Translations under genes and position numbers: made by a program | The notes under the pieces: generated by a model | Seen by the model: only the letters and a program-made list of their open reading frames with translations | Databases searched by the model: none | What the model was told of the DNA's origin: nothing | Shown here: one piece after another, positions 35,281 to 43,628 of the stretch | How the letters are laid out: each line of letters starts with the position of its first letter | Numbering within the stretch: the stretch's first letter is position 1 | Source of the DNA: Dehalococcoidia bacterium | Lineage (GTDB): Bacteria; Chloroflexota; Dehalococcoidia; Lucifugimonadales; SHYT01 | Length of the DNA stretch: 64,000 bases | NCBI GenBank assembly: GCA_009693045.1 | Contig: SHXZ01000004.1 | Coordinates: 62,001 to 126,000 of the forward strand | Reading direction: 5' to 3'

Positions 35281-37674
35281 TTACTCCACGTGCTCCGTGG
35301 CCTCACCCTGGGCGGCAGCGGTCGTCACGGGCGCGGCCTGGATCGCTTTCATATCCACCGGGTCGTCGTGGCCCTGGCGGATCGCAGCCGCGATGCGGCC
35401 CGGGTGCATTGGCAGGTGCTGCATGCGCACGCCCGTGGCGTGGAAGACGGCGTTGACGAGAGCGGCAAGCGGCGGCACCAGGGGGACCTCAGCCACGCCG
35501 CGCACGCCGAAGGGGTGGCCCGGATTGGGCACCTCTACGATGACCGTCTCAATCCGCGGCAGGTCCAGCGCGGTGGGCATGCGGTAGTCAAGGAACGTGG
35601 GGTTAGCCATCTGGGCGTTCTGGTTGAAGAAGTACTCCTCGTTCAGCGCCCAGCCGATGCCTTGGGTGGCGCCGCCCTGGAGCTGGCCCTCCACGTAGCT
35701 GGGGTGGATGGCGGTGCCCACGTCTTGAACGGTGGTATAGCGGAGAATCTGGACCTTGCCGGTCTCCGGATCCACCTCAACGTCGGCGATATGGAAGGCA
35801 AAGGCGCCACCCACACCCCGTGGGTGCACTGCCGCGCGGCCAACAACCGGCCCGCCGGTATCCAGCAACCTCGCGGCGAGCTGCTTAAACGTCATCTTGA
35901 GCGCGGGGTCCGACTTGTGCTGGAAGACTGCGTCCTTAAGGTCCACGTCCTGTGGCTGGACCTCCCAGATGCGGGCGGCGCGCTCAATCATCTGGCGCTT
36001 CACGTCCTGGGCCGCCTCGTAGGTGGCCCAGCCGGTCTTGAAGGCGACCGAGCTGCCACCCGTCGTGGAAGTGAAACCGACGGAGTCCGTATCGCCTACC
36101 TGGGGGTGGACGTCCTCGGCGGGAAGGCCAAGCACCTCCGCTGCATGCATCGCGGCCACGGTCCGGCTGCCGCCAATGTCCGGCGAGCCTTCCACGAGGC
36201 TGATGGTGCCGTCCGAGTTGACGGCGGCGGTGCAGCTTGACGGGCCAGTCCCGTTAATCCAGAAGCCGCTGGCCACGCCACGCCCGCGCCACTTGCCGGT
36301 GAGTTGAGACTTGTACTGGGCGCTGTTCTTGGCGGCCTGGAGCATCTCTATGTTGCCGATCCTGGGGAAAACAGGACCGCTGACGCGCCGCGTGCCCTCC
36401 TTGGAGGCGTTGAGCAGGCGAAAGTCTATGGGGTCCATCTTGAGCTTCTCACAGATCTCGTCAACGATGGTTTCGCAGGCGAGGGCAGCAGCGGGAGCGC
36501 CCGGAGCGCGGTACGCAGCGACCTTGGGATGGTTGACGACGATGTCGTAGCCTTCCACCCGCGCGTTGGGGATGTCGTAGGGGCCGAGGATGCACTGCGC
36601 GCCCGCGTTGACAGGCGAGCCGGGGAAGGCGCCGGCGGTGTAGATGAGCGTGGCATCTGCGGCGATGATGCGGCCCTGCTTGGTGACCCCCATCTTGAAG
36701 CGGAGATAGCCACCCGATGTTGGGCCGGTGCCCTCAAACACCTCGGTGCGGGTCATGGTCATCTTGACCGGCTGGCCGGTCTTCATGGCGAGCAAGGACA
36801 CCACGGGCTCCAGGTACACCGACGTCTTGCCGCCGAAGCCGCCGCCGATCTCCATTGGGATGACTTTGACCTTGGACACCGGCAGGTTCAGCAGGCGCGC
36901 GGTCTGGTCGCGCATGGCAAACTGGCCCTGGGAGCTGCACCAGATGGTCAGCGAGCCGTCCGCGCTCCAGCGGGCCGTGGCCGATTGCGGCTCAATGTAC
37001 CCCTGGTGAACGGGTTGAGTGCGGAACTCCCGCTCCACGACAATGTCGGCTTCCCGAAACCCTTTCTTGATGTCGCCGACCTCAAAGACGAACTGGTTGG
37101 CGATGTTGCTCCCCTTGGCGGGGTCGTTGTCGTCGCGATAGCCGCCCGCGCGAATGTTGGGGTTGGTGATGGTCTGGAGACGCTCGTGGAGCAGCGGGGC
37201 GTCCGGCTTCATCGCTTCCAGCGCGTCAATAACGGCGGGAAGGACATCGTACTCCACCTTGATGAGGGAGAGTGCTTCCTCGGCCACGTGGGCGTTGATG
37301 GCGGCTACCGCGGCGATGGCGTGGCCCCGGTAAAGCGCCTTGTCGCGGGCGAGAACGTTCATGGACATGAAGCCCATGTTCTGGAACGCGCCCTCGCCCA
37401 GGTCCATGACGCGGGCGGAGATATGCGGCATGTCCTTGCCGGTGACAATGGCCCTGACGCCCGGGTGGGCCAGCGCCTTGCTGACGTCAATGGACTTGAT
37501 GCGGGCATGGGCGTGCGGGCTGCGGAGCATCTTGCCGTAGAGAAGGCCGGGCAGGCGAATATCGGCCCCGTATTGGGCGCGGCCTGTGACCTTGTCCACG
37601 CCGTCGTGGCGGATGGGGCGCGTGCCGACAACTTTGTAGTTGGCGGGGCCTCCGGGCCGTACGGTGGTGGTCAT
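35281..37674 (-). CDS. Xanthine-dehydrogenase-family molybdenum subunit (lone copy 1)
   Basis: 797 residues from ATG 37,674, which follows GGGAGGATA. The start GTRPIRHDGVDKVTGRAQYG and IGGGFGGKTSVYLEP (molybdopterin contact), AAYRAPGAPAAALACE and the end GVRGVAEVPLVPP are family signatures. The catalytic Glu is kept but its motif is GVAE instead of the GVGE in the two paralogues here. These enzymes hydroxylate carbon centres of purines, aromatic heterocycles or aldehydes, or oxidise CO. No iron-sulfur or flavin subunit gene is adjacent, so it would need the partners at 45.9-47.3 kb or others. Confidence 0.92.
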   Translation of the reverse strand: MTTTVRPGGPANYKVVGTRPIRHDGVDKVTGRAQYGADIRLPGLLYGKMLRSPHAHARIKSIDVSKALAHPGVRAIVTGKDMPHISARVMDLGEGAFQNMGFMSMNVLARDKALYRGHAIAAVAAINAHVAEEALSLIKVEYDVLPAVIDALEAMKPDAPLLHERLQTITNPNIRAGGYRDDNDPAKGSNIANQFVFEVGDIKKGFREADIVVEREFRTQPVHQGYIEPQSATARWSADGSLTIWCSSQGQFAMRDQTARLLNLPVSKVKVIPMEIGGGFGGKTSVYLEPVVSLLAMKTGQPVKMTMTRTEVFEGTGPTSGGYLRFKMGVTKQGRIIAADATLIYTAGAFPGSPVNAGAQCILGPYDIPNARVEGYDIVVNHPKVAAYRAPGAPAAALACETIVDEICEKLKMDPIDFRLLNASKEGTRRVSGPVFPRIGNIEMLQAAKNSAQYKSQLTGKWRGRGVASGFWINGTGPSSCTAAVNSDGTISLVEGSPDIGGSRTVAAMHAAEVLGLPAEDVHPQVGDTDSVGFTSTTGGSSVAFKTGWATYEAAQDVKRQMIERAARIWEVQPQDVDLKDAVFQHKSDPALKMTFKQLAARLLDTGGPVVGRAAVHPRGVGGAFAFHIADVEVDPETGKVQILRYTTVQDVGTAIHPSYVEGQLQGGATQGIGWALNEEYFFNQNAQMANPTFLDYRMPTALDLPRIETVIVEVPNPGHPFGVRGVAEVPLVPPLAALVNAVFHATGVRMQHLPMHPGRIAAAIRQGHDDPVDMKAIQAAPVTTAAAQGEATEHVE

Positions 37675-37891
37675 CATTATCCTCCCTTGTAGCTTGATGT
37701 GGCTCCAGCACGATAGCTGGGGATATTGTAGCCTATCGTGCAACCCCTGTGCGCCTTGACACCCCGTGAGGCGCCGCTAAAATCGGACGAGAGTTCTTGT
37801 GTGGCGACGGCGGTTGTCATTGCGCGCCAGCAACTTAGGCTTCCCAAGACGACGCCCCAATAGAGAAGTTGGCCCCTGGGAGGAACGACCG

Positions 37892-40498
37892 ATGACCACG
37901 GGAACCGCGTACCGATTGCCCGCCCACGTCAAGCCGCTCAAGTACGAGCTGACGCTGGAGCCCGACCTGGAGAAGTTCACCTATCGCGGCGAACAGACGG
38001 TGCAGGTCCAGGTGACGCAGCCCACCGACCGCATCGCGGTGAACGCGCTGGACCTGAGCATCGCGGACGTGCGCGTGCGGCTGCCGAACGGGACCGTCGT
38101 GCCGGCGCGGGAGGTGACGCTGGACCACCATACCGAGCGGGCGACGTTCGTGTTTGGGCAGCAGATCCCCGCCGGCACGTTGGCGCTGAGCATGACCTTC
38201 ACGGGCACGCTCAACGACCAGCTGCGCGGCTTCTACCGAAGCCAGTACACCGATGCCGAGGGAAAGCAGCGGTACCTGGCGACGACGCAGTTTGAGGCGA
38301 CGGACGCGCGGCGGGCGTTCCCGTGCTGGGACGACCCGGCGGTGAAGGCGACGTTCCAGGTGACGCTCGTTGCGCCGCACGGGAACGTGGCCATCTCCAA
38401 CACGCCGGTGACGAGCGAGACGACGCACGCCAACGGTTCCAAGGCGTTCAAGTTTGCAGAGACGCCCAAGATGTCCACGTACCTGCTGTTGTTCATCGTC
38501 GGCGACATGGCGTCGGTGGAGGCGAAAGCGCCCAACGGGACACAGGTGCGCGTTTGGACGACGCGGGGCAAGGAGCAGCAGGGTCACTTCGCGCTGGAGA
38601 ACGCGGTGAAGCTGTTGGGGCAGTTCAACGACTACTTTGGCATCCCGTACCCGCTGCCCAAGCTGGACCACATCGCCATACCGGACTTCGCGGCGGGGGC
38701 GATGGAGAACTGGGGCGCCATCACGTACCGGGAGACGGCGCTGCTCTACGACCCGGCGACCTCGGCGGCCAACACCCAGCAACGCGTCCTGGAGGTCGTG
38801 GCGCACGAGATGGCGCACATGTGGTTCGGCGACCTGGTGACGATGGAGTGGTGGGACGACCTGTGGCTGAACGAGAGCTTCGCCTCGTGGATGGGCGACA
38901 AGATGGTGGACCAGGCGTATCCGGAGTGGCAGATGTGGACGCAGTTCGTGTTCCAGGACACGACGGCGGGGCTGAGCCTGGACGGGCTGCGCAACTCGCA
39001 CCCCATTGAGCAGCGCGTGGAGAACCCGCACGAGATCCGCGAGCTGTTTGACGCGGTGAGCTACAGCAAGGGCGCGTCGGTGCTGCGGATGCTGGAGGAC
39101 TACGTGGGGGCGGAGGGATTCCGCGCGGGGTTGCGGCGGTACATCGCGGCGCACCAGTACGGGAACGCGCGGACGGAGGACCTGTGGAAGGCGCTGGACG
39201 AGGCCTCCGGCAAGCCCGTGACAACGGTGATGAACACGTGGATCAAGCAGATGGGGTACCCGGTGCTCCAGGCGGAGGCGCAGCGACGCGACGGCGACCT
39301 GCGCGTTCAGCTATCGCAGCGCCACTTCCTGTACGACTACCAGCCCGGCGTGGACGACCGTGATCCGGCGCTGTGGCAGGTGCCTGTCAACGTTCTGCGG
39401 GCCAAGACGCAAGGTAGGAAGTCTTCGTTACTGACGGAGCGGCAGGGCGCGGTGGAGATGGGCAAGGGAACGGCGCCCGCGGCGCGGGACTGGTTCAAGC
39501 TGAACGCCGGGCAGACCGCGTTCTACCGCGTGAACTACCAGACGCAGGAGTGGGAGCGGCTGCGGGCGGCGGTGGAGGCGATGGAGCTGCCGCCGACGGA
39601 CCGCCTGGGCCTGCAAGACGACGCGTACGCGCTGATGCGCGCGGGCATGGCGCCGGCGACGACGTTCCTGTCCCTGGCGTCGGCGTACAAGGGCGAGACG
39701 GACGCCTCGGTGTGGCGCGACCTGGCGACGGGCCTGCGAGGGATGGAGTCGCTGCTGGCGGACGAGGCGTTCCTGGCCAAGTACCAGGCGTTCGCGCGGG
39801 AGCTGTTCCAGCCCATCGCCCGCAAAGTCGGGTGGGACGCCAAGCCGGGGGAGGGCCACCTAGACGCGATCCTCCGCAGCACGGTGCTGGGGCAGGCCGC
39901 GGGCTACGGCGACGACGAGGTACTGATGGAAACGAAGTCGCGGTTCACGCGCTTCTTGAACGACCCGAAGTCGCTGCACCCGAACCTGCGCGGCGTGGTG
40001 TACAACGCCATGGCCCACCAGGGCGACCGTAGCGTGTACAGCACGCTGTGGGACCTGTACAAGGCCGCGCCGACCCAGGAGGAGAAGATGCGCTTCCTGG
40101 GAGCGCTCACTGGGTTTGAGCAGCCGGTGCTGCTGCAGGAGACGCTGGAGCGGTCGCTGGGGCCGGACGTGCGTTTGCAGGACTCGGTGCTGGCGGTGGG
40201 AGGCGTGGCGGGGAACCTGCACGGGCGCGACCTGGCGTGGGAGTTCATCAAGTCGAACTGGGGCGAGTTTGACCGCCGATACGGCGACGGCGGGTTCGCC
40301 ATCACGCGACTGGTGGCGACAACCGGCGGGTTCACGACGGCGGAGCACGCGCGGGACGTGGAGGAGTTCTTCAAGACGCACCCTGCGCCGTCGGCGACGC
40401 GGACCATCCAGCAGTCGCTGGAACGCATCGGGCTGAACGTGCGGTGGCTGGGGCGCAACCGGAAGGAGCTGGGCGACTGGTTCGCGGCGCGGGCATAG
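37892..40498 (+). CDS. M1-family aminopeptidase
   Basis: 868 residues. GAMEN (269-273), the zinc site H305-E-M-A-H309 and Glu328 in WLNESFASWM are all intact, and KQMGYPVLQAE marks the start of the C-terminal ERAP-type helical domain. The enzyme removes N-terminal residues from peptides in the cytoplasm; no signal peptide is seen. ATG 37,892 follows GGGAGGA by seven bases. It stands alone, divergent from the molybdenum-subunit gene with about 217 bases between. Residue preference is not predicted. Confidence 0.95.
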   Translation: MTTGTAYRLPAHVKPLKYELTLEPDLEKFTYRGEQTVQVQVTQPTDRIAVNALDLSIADVRVRLPNGTVVPAREVTLDHHTERATFVFGQQIPAGTLALSMTFTGTLNDQLRGFYRSQYTDAEGKQRYLATTQFEATDARRAFPCWDDPAVKATFQVTLVAPHGNVAISNTPVTSETTHANGSKAFKFAETPKMSTYLLLFIVGDMASVEAKAPNGTQVRVWTTRGKEQQGHFALENAVKLLGQFNDYFGIPYPLPKLDHIAIPDFAAGAMENWGAITYRETALLYDPATSAANTQQRVLEVVAHEMAHMWFGDLVTMEWWDDLWLNESFASWMGDKMVDQAYPEWQMWTQFVFQDTTAGLSLDGLRNSHPIEQRVENPHEIRELFDAVSYSKGASVLRMLEDYVGAEGFRAGLRRYIAAHQYGNARTEDLWKALDEASGKPVTTVMNTWIKQMGYPVLQAEAQRRDGDLRVQLSQRHFLYDYQPGVDDRDPALWQVPVNVLRAKTQGRKSSLLTERQGAVEMGKGTAPAARDWFKLNAGQTAFYRVNYQTQEWERLRAAVEAMELPPTDRLGLQDDAYALMRAGMAPATTFLSLASAYKGETDASVWRDLATGLRGMESLLADEAFLAKYQAFARELFQPIARKVGWDAKPGEGHLDAILRSTVLGQAAGYGDDEVLMETKSRFTRFLNDPKSLHPNLRGVVYNAMAHQGDRSVYSTLWDLYKAAPTQEEKMRFLGALTGFEQPVLLQETLERSLGPDVRLQDSVLAVGGVAGNLHGRDLAWEFIKSNWGEFDRRYGDGGFAITRLVATTGGFTTAEHARDVEEFFKTHPAPSATRTIQQSLERIGLNVRWLGRNRKELGDWFAARA

Positions 40499-40679
40499 GC
40501 AGAGCGCGCCCCATTCGCTTCGCTCAGGGCAGGCTCTGCACCCAACACCGCGAAGGAAGTGACTTGGTTTACGGAGGAGGCGCGCGCGGGAGGTCTTGGA
40601 GACTCTGAGGTGGACTGGATGCGAGGGGATTACGGATTCTTCGCCCCACTAGAAAGACAGCCATCGAAAATGCTTCTGG

Positions 40680-40725
40680 AAATAGGCGAGGAAAAACCTG
40701 TTTACAAGGGGGGCCTCGCCTATTT
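40680..40725 (-). terminator. Hairpin overlapping the dehydrogenase stop
   Basis: Arms AAATAGGCGAGG (40,680-40,691) and 40,714-40,725 pair perfectly around a 22-base loop. It covers the stop codon region of the minus-strand gene at 40,720. The 221 bases between this and the M1 gene hold no supported gene. Confidence 0.6.
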
Positions 40726-41697
40726 GCGTAACTTCTTCAGCGCGTCCGGGTTGATCACCCGCACGGGTTCACCAGAGAGGAAGCCTCGGATGTCCTCCAC
40801 GGTCTCCTGGTAGAACTGCTCGTAGGTCTCCTTGGTGACGTAGCCCAGGTGCGGCGTCAGGACGACATTCTCCAGGGAGAGGAACGGGTGGCCAGGCGAC
40901 AGCGGCTCCTCGTCAAACACGTCTAGGCCCGCGCCGGCGATGCGCTTGGCGCGCAGCGCGTCCGCCAATGCCTCCTCGTCCACGATGGGCCCGCGCGAGG
41001 TGTTGACGAGGTAAGCGGTTGGCTTCATCATGGCCAGCTCGCGGGCGCCGATGAGGCCGCGCGTGCGGTCGCTGAGGCGCGTCTGGATGGTGACGACGTC
41101 GGACGTGCGGAGCAGCTCGTCCTTGGAGATGAGGCGTGCGCCGTGCTGGGCGGCGCGCTCGGCAGTGAGGTTCTGGCTCCACGCCACCACGTCCATGCCG
41201 AGGGCCTTGCCGACGGCGCAGACCTGCAAGCCGAGCCTGCCGACGCCGATGACGCCCAGCCGCTTGCCGTTCGCGCCGATGCCCACCGAGACCTGCCATT
41301 TGCCTTCTCGGACGGCGCGGTCCTCGGCGGGGATGTTGCGGAGCAGTGCAAAGATGAGGCCCCACGTCAGCTCGGCGGTGGGGTAGCCTAGGACACCGGT
41401 GCCGGATACCGCAATGCCGAGCTCGGTGGCGGCCTGCACGTCTATGGCCGCGTTGCTCATGCCGGTGGTGACGAGGAGCTTGAGGCCAGGCAGACGCTGG
41501 AGGACGGAGCGAGGGAACGCAGTGCGCTCGCGCATGGCGCAGACCACCTCGAAGCCCTGGAGTCGCCTGGCGAGGGCGCCCGGGTCCTTGAGGTGATCGC
41601 GGAAGACCTGGACCTCTGCGCCGCGGGGGAGCACGGTCCAGTCGGCGTAACTCAGGGCGACGCCCTGGTAGTCGTCAAGGACGGCGATCCGGGTCAT
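40720..41697 (-). CDS. D-2-hydroxyacid dehydrogenase family protein
   Basis: 325 residues. NAD-binding GVIGVGRLGLQV, catalytic Arg in TRLSDRTRGLIG, Glu in DVFDEEPL and His in TPHLGYVTKETYEQF complete the family triad. Such enzymes reduce 2-oxo acids with NAD(P)H; close relatives act on glyoxylate, hydroxypyruvate or phosphoglycerate. The first 16 codons (MTRIAVLDDYQGVALS) occur again at 42,299-42,345 as a truncated copy, bracketing a DUF4258/DUF2283 cassette upstream. The substrate is not predictable. Confidence 0.92.
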   Translation of the reverse strand: MTRIAVLDDYQGVALSYADWTVLPRGAEVQVFRDHLKDPGALARRLQGFEVVCAMRERTAFPRSVLQRLPGLKLLVTTGMSNAAIDVQAATELGIAVSGTGVLGYPTAELTWGLIFALLRNIPAEDRAVREGKWQVSVGIGANGKRLGVIGVGRLGLQVCAVGKALGMDVVAWSQNLTAERAAQHGARLISKDELLRTSDVVTIQTRLSDRTRGLIGARELAMMKPTAYLVNTSRGPIVDEEALADALRAKRIAGAGLDVFDEEPLSPGHPFLSLENVVLTPHLGYVTKETYEQFYQETVEDIRGFLSGEPVRVINPDALKKLRK

Positions 41698-41722
41698 AAC
41701 GCCTCACCCTCACCCTCACCAC

Positions 41723-41968
41723 TTAACGTGGAGAGGGGAATTCGTCCTCTCGCAGAGGGCAAACCGAGCACTTAGGGGCGGCTTGGAACCCTATTCTACG
41801 GGGTTGGGCCACGCGGCGGGAGGCATCCAGGATCTCCAGAGAAACAAGGTTGCCCTGCGCGTCATAGTCCAGCACGGTGCCAGGCTTATCCTCGTCGCTC
41901 TCCGTTACCGGGGTGTCCTGCAAGATCACGGTCAGCGTATCCGTTTGCAGGTCATAGATGACTTTCAT
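41723..41968 (-). CDS. DUF2283 protein
   Basis: 81 residues from ATG 41,968, which follows GGAGGCAATCCCC. MKVIYDLQTDTLTVILQDTP, then DEDKPGTVLDYDAQGNLVSL and EILDASRR is the standard DUF2283 pattern of beta strands. These small proteins are usually found right after a DUF4258 gene and are suspected antitoxin-like partners. The frame is open upstream through that gene, so the two could also be fused by loss of the DUF4258 stop. The C-terminal tail (CSVCPLREDEFPSPR) comes from repeat-like sequence. Confidence 0.85.
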   Translation of the reverse strand: MKVIYDLQTDTLTVILQDTPVTESDEDKPGTVLDYDAQGNLVSLEILDASRRVAQPRRIGFQAAPKCSVCPLREDEFPSPR

Positions 41969-42244
41969 GGGGATTGCCTCCAGTATTTCACGACCCTTGC
42001 TCGTCCGGTAGGTGGTGACGACTTCTGCTGGGCTTCTGTCGGTGTCCACAAAGACGCGAATCAGATACTCGCGGCCTGCGAGGACTACGCGGTTCTGCAA
42101 CGCCAAGCGTCCCGGCCGGACCTGATCGGTCTACTGAGGAGCTGCCAAGACCCCTCGCACCTGCTCCTCTGTGACGCTGCACCGTTCCATTTCAAGGCGG
42201 GCGTGGTCTGTTATCACGTAGGCGGAGACTGGGCGCGGTTTCAT
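41969..42244 (-). pseudogene. DUF4258 protein, amber-interrupted and fused to DUF2283
   Basis: The frame begins at ATG 42,244 and reads VSAYVITDHARLEMERCSVT, EEQVRGVLAAPQ, TAG at 42,131-42,133, then TDQVRPGRLALQNRVVLAG, EYLIRVFVDTDRSPAEVV and TTYRTSKGRE. This is the DUF4258 domain, a compact RelE/BrnT-like fold. At the TAG, relatives carry Gln or Glu, one base away. Its own stop is absent and it runs into the DUF2283 gene. Toxin-like function is family speculation; the lesion makes it inactive if real. Confidence 0.8.
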
Positions 42245-42298
42245 TCTACCCCACCAGGGTCAGAGCGCGCGCTTTAGGTACGATGTGCAACGACGTGG

Positions 42299-42345
42299 CT
42301 CAGGGCGACGCCCTGGTAGTCGTCAGGAACGGCGATGCGGGTCAT
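42299..42345 (-). pseudogene. Truncated copy of the 5' end of the hydroxyacid dehydrogenase gene
   Basis: 47 bases match 41,651-41,697 at 44 positions and encode MTRIAVPDDYQGVALS. It is a direct repeat flanking the DUF4258/DUF2283 genes at a distance of about 600 bases. Confidence 0.85.
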
Positions 42346-42359
42346 GGTTCCCCTTTTCT

Positions 42360-42437
42360 GTAGTCAGGGCGCACTGCGTGCGCCCTGACTACAGGATACG
42401 CCATGCGATCGTTAGGGCGCACGCGGTGCGCCCCTAC
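42360..42437. repeat. Two GGGCGCAC palindromes downstream of the transposase
   Basis: The first has 15-bp arms (GTAGTCAGGGCGCAC at 42,360-42,374 with 42,378-42,392). The second, 42,411-42,437, is an imperfect copy of GTAGGGGCGCAC and its complement that overlaps the transposase stop. Confidence 0.85.
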
Positions 42438-43003
42438 AGAGAGCGAGACGCTATCCCGTTAGCGGAGTTCAGGTCGTCGTTCGACCATTGGAACGGGTTA
42501 GCGGCGATGTATTCTCGGATGCGGTTGAATTCGGCCTGGTCACGGATGACATGTTCGTAGTAGTTGCGTTGCCAGACAGGAGAGCCAGGGTTGTGGCGTA
42601 CCTGATTAATCTGTTTGGTGGCGGAAGCCTTGAATCCGGCGACAAGGGACCCTAAGGATTTTGGTGATCTCTGTAGGGGCGCACGGCCGTGCGCCCCTAC
42701 AGACTTGTCCGCGCTACGTTCCGGTGTTGGAGAGAAGAGAACGATGGAGTGGAGGTGGTTTGGCATGACAACAAAGGTGTCTACCTGGACCTCACGACGT
42801 ATTGATGCGGTCCGTAGCCATTCGACCCGGACGATTCCGCCAGGATCATTGAGATGCATGCCGTCGTTAGCGATTTCGCCAAAGAGGGGTTCGCGTTGGT
42901 AGGTGCAGAGGGTGAGGAAGTACGCACCGGCCGACGAGTAGTCATAGCCCGAAAGATGGATAGAACGTCGGTGATGGAGGTCGGGGTGGTAGTGGGCGGG
43001 CAT
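42434..43003 (-). CDS. REP-associated tyrosine transposase (RAYT, Y1/IS200-like) with internal palindrome
   Basis: 189 residues from ATG 43,003. YDYSSAGAYFLTLCTYQREP is the N-terminal strand, MPNHLHSIV the HUH metal motif, and RNYYEHVIRD holds the catalytic Tyr, followed by IREYIAANPFQW. The perfect 28-base palindrome at 42,673-42,700 lies inside the gene and is translated as VGAHGRAPLQ between the HUH motif and LGSLVAGFKASATKQIN. Frame and catalytic residues stay intact, so the enzyme may work. Upstream, the palindrome at 43,045 gives the same peptide in frame, but no start supports that extension; TATAAT ends 7 bases before the ATG, suggesting a near-leaderless message. RAYTs move or process REP-type palindromes. 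Confidence 0.92.
   Translation of the reverse strand: MPAHYHPDLHHRRSIHLSGYDYSSAGAYFLTLCTYQREPLFGEIANDGMHLNDPGGIVRVEWLRTASIRREVQVDTFVVMPNHLHSIVLFSPTPERSADKSVGAHGRAPLQRSPKSLGSLVAGFKASATKQINQVRHNPGSPVWQRNYYEHVIRDQAEFNRIREYIAANPFQWSNDDLNSANGIASRSL
42673..42700. repeat. Perfect GTAGGGGCGCAC palindrome inside the RAYT gene
   Basis: 28 bases, fully self-complementary (arms GTAGGGGCGCACGG and its complement). Identical to the copy at 43,045-43,072. Confidence 0.95.
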
Positions 43004-43044
43004 GGGGAGAATTATACGCGGGACGGAGGTGGATTTGGCGAATT

Positions 43045-43145
43045 GTAGGGGCGCACGGCCGTGCGCCCCTACGGACGGGGACGGACGGTTGGCCCGTTGA
43101 GGCGAGAGGTGCACGCGGACGGGGTGCACGGCCGTGCGCCCCTAC
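43045..43145. repeat. Palindromes upstream of the RAYT gene
   Basis: A perfect 28-base copy at 43,045-43,072 and a partial one at 43,121-43,145 that lost its outer left arm. Between them CCCGTTGAGG and GCACGCGG are unmatched. They lie 42-142 bases upstream of the start codon. Confidence 0.9.
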
Positions 43146-43169
43146 GGATGGGCGCGGAGGCGGGTGCCA

Positions 43170-43439
43170 TCACCCGCCCGCGATGGCGGGGACGAAGTGA
43201 ACCTCGCTGTCCGCCTTGACCTGCTCCATAAGGCCCAAGTGGGAAACCTCGCCGTCCACGACCACGGCGATCTCGGGGCGCAGGCGATCGTCCTCTGGGT
43301 CGTACAGGTGCTCAAGGATGTCCGGATAGTTCTTGCCGAGGTTGAACACAATTTGCCGGACGGATGCGCCAGGCACCTCAAGGCGCTTGGCCCCGCCGGT
43401 GAGCTTTTGCATCATGGGGGGGATCCAGACGTCTGCCAT
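43170..43439 (-). CDS. MoaD/ThiS-family sulfur carrier
   Basis: 89 residues with a ubiquitin-like pattern (RLEVPGASVRQIVFNLGKNY, then RPEIAVVVDGEVSHLG and VHFVPAIAGG) ending in Gly-Gly, the residue pair that is adenylated and thiocarboxylated. It could supply sulfur for molybdopterin; the molybdenum hydroxylase operon ends about 190 bases upstream on the same strand, which favours a MoaD role over ThiS. It is longer than minimal MoaD, so it might be a MoaD-like paralogue for another carrier pathway. Confidence 0.85.
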   Translation of the reverse strand: MADVWIPPMMQKLTGGAKRLEVPGASVRQIVFNLGKNYPDILEHLYDPEDDRLRPEIAVVVDGEVSHLGLMEQVKADSEVHFVPAIAGG

Positions 43440-43553
43440 GGCGGGCCTCGTGTGCTGGTATGCCTATTCGTCGCCCCTCCATGATGGAGCGAGGAAGGCG
43501 TTTTTGCAACTCCAACAGCGCCCTTTGGCCGGGCAAGTGTTGGTCAAGAAGCG

Positions 43554-43588
43554 CTGGTAGGGGCGGGTTCAAAACCCGCCCCTACCAG
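43554..43588. repeat. GTAGGGGCGGGTT palindrome
   Basis: 16-bp perfect arms (CTGGTAGGGGCGGGTT at 43,554-43,569 with 43,573-43,588) and CAA loop, downstream of the coxL-like gene. It may also act as its terminator. Confidence 0.9.
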
Positions 43589-43628
43589 TTAGCCAACAAA
43601 AGGCTGCTCCGAGGTGTCTGCTCCCGCC

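Noticed and set aside
14790-42133. Recoding of TAG as a sense codon
   Set aside because: Many intact genes here end in TAG (for example at 193, 4607, 5584, 12,598 and 18,829), and the residues expected at the six internal TAGs differ from site to site.
43045-43129. N-terminal extension of the transposase through the upstream palindrome
   Set aside because: The extension has no ribosome binding site and its sequence is only the palindrome and spacer; the conserved domain begins at the later ATG.
42360-43588. CRISPR array
   Set aside because: The repeats are palindromic, unevenly spaced, inside and around a transposase gene, and there are no regular spacers or cas genes.
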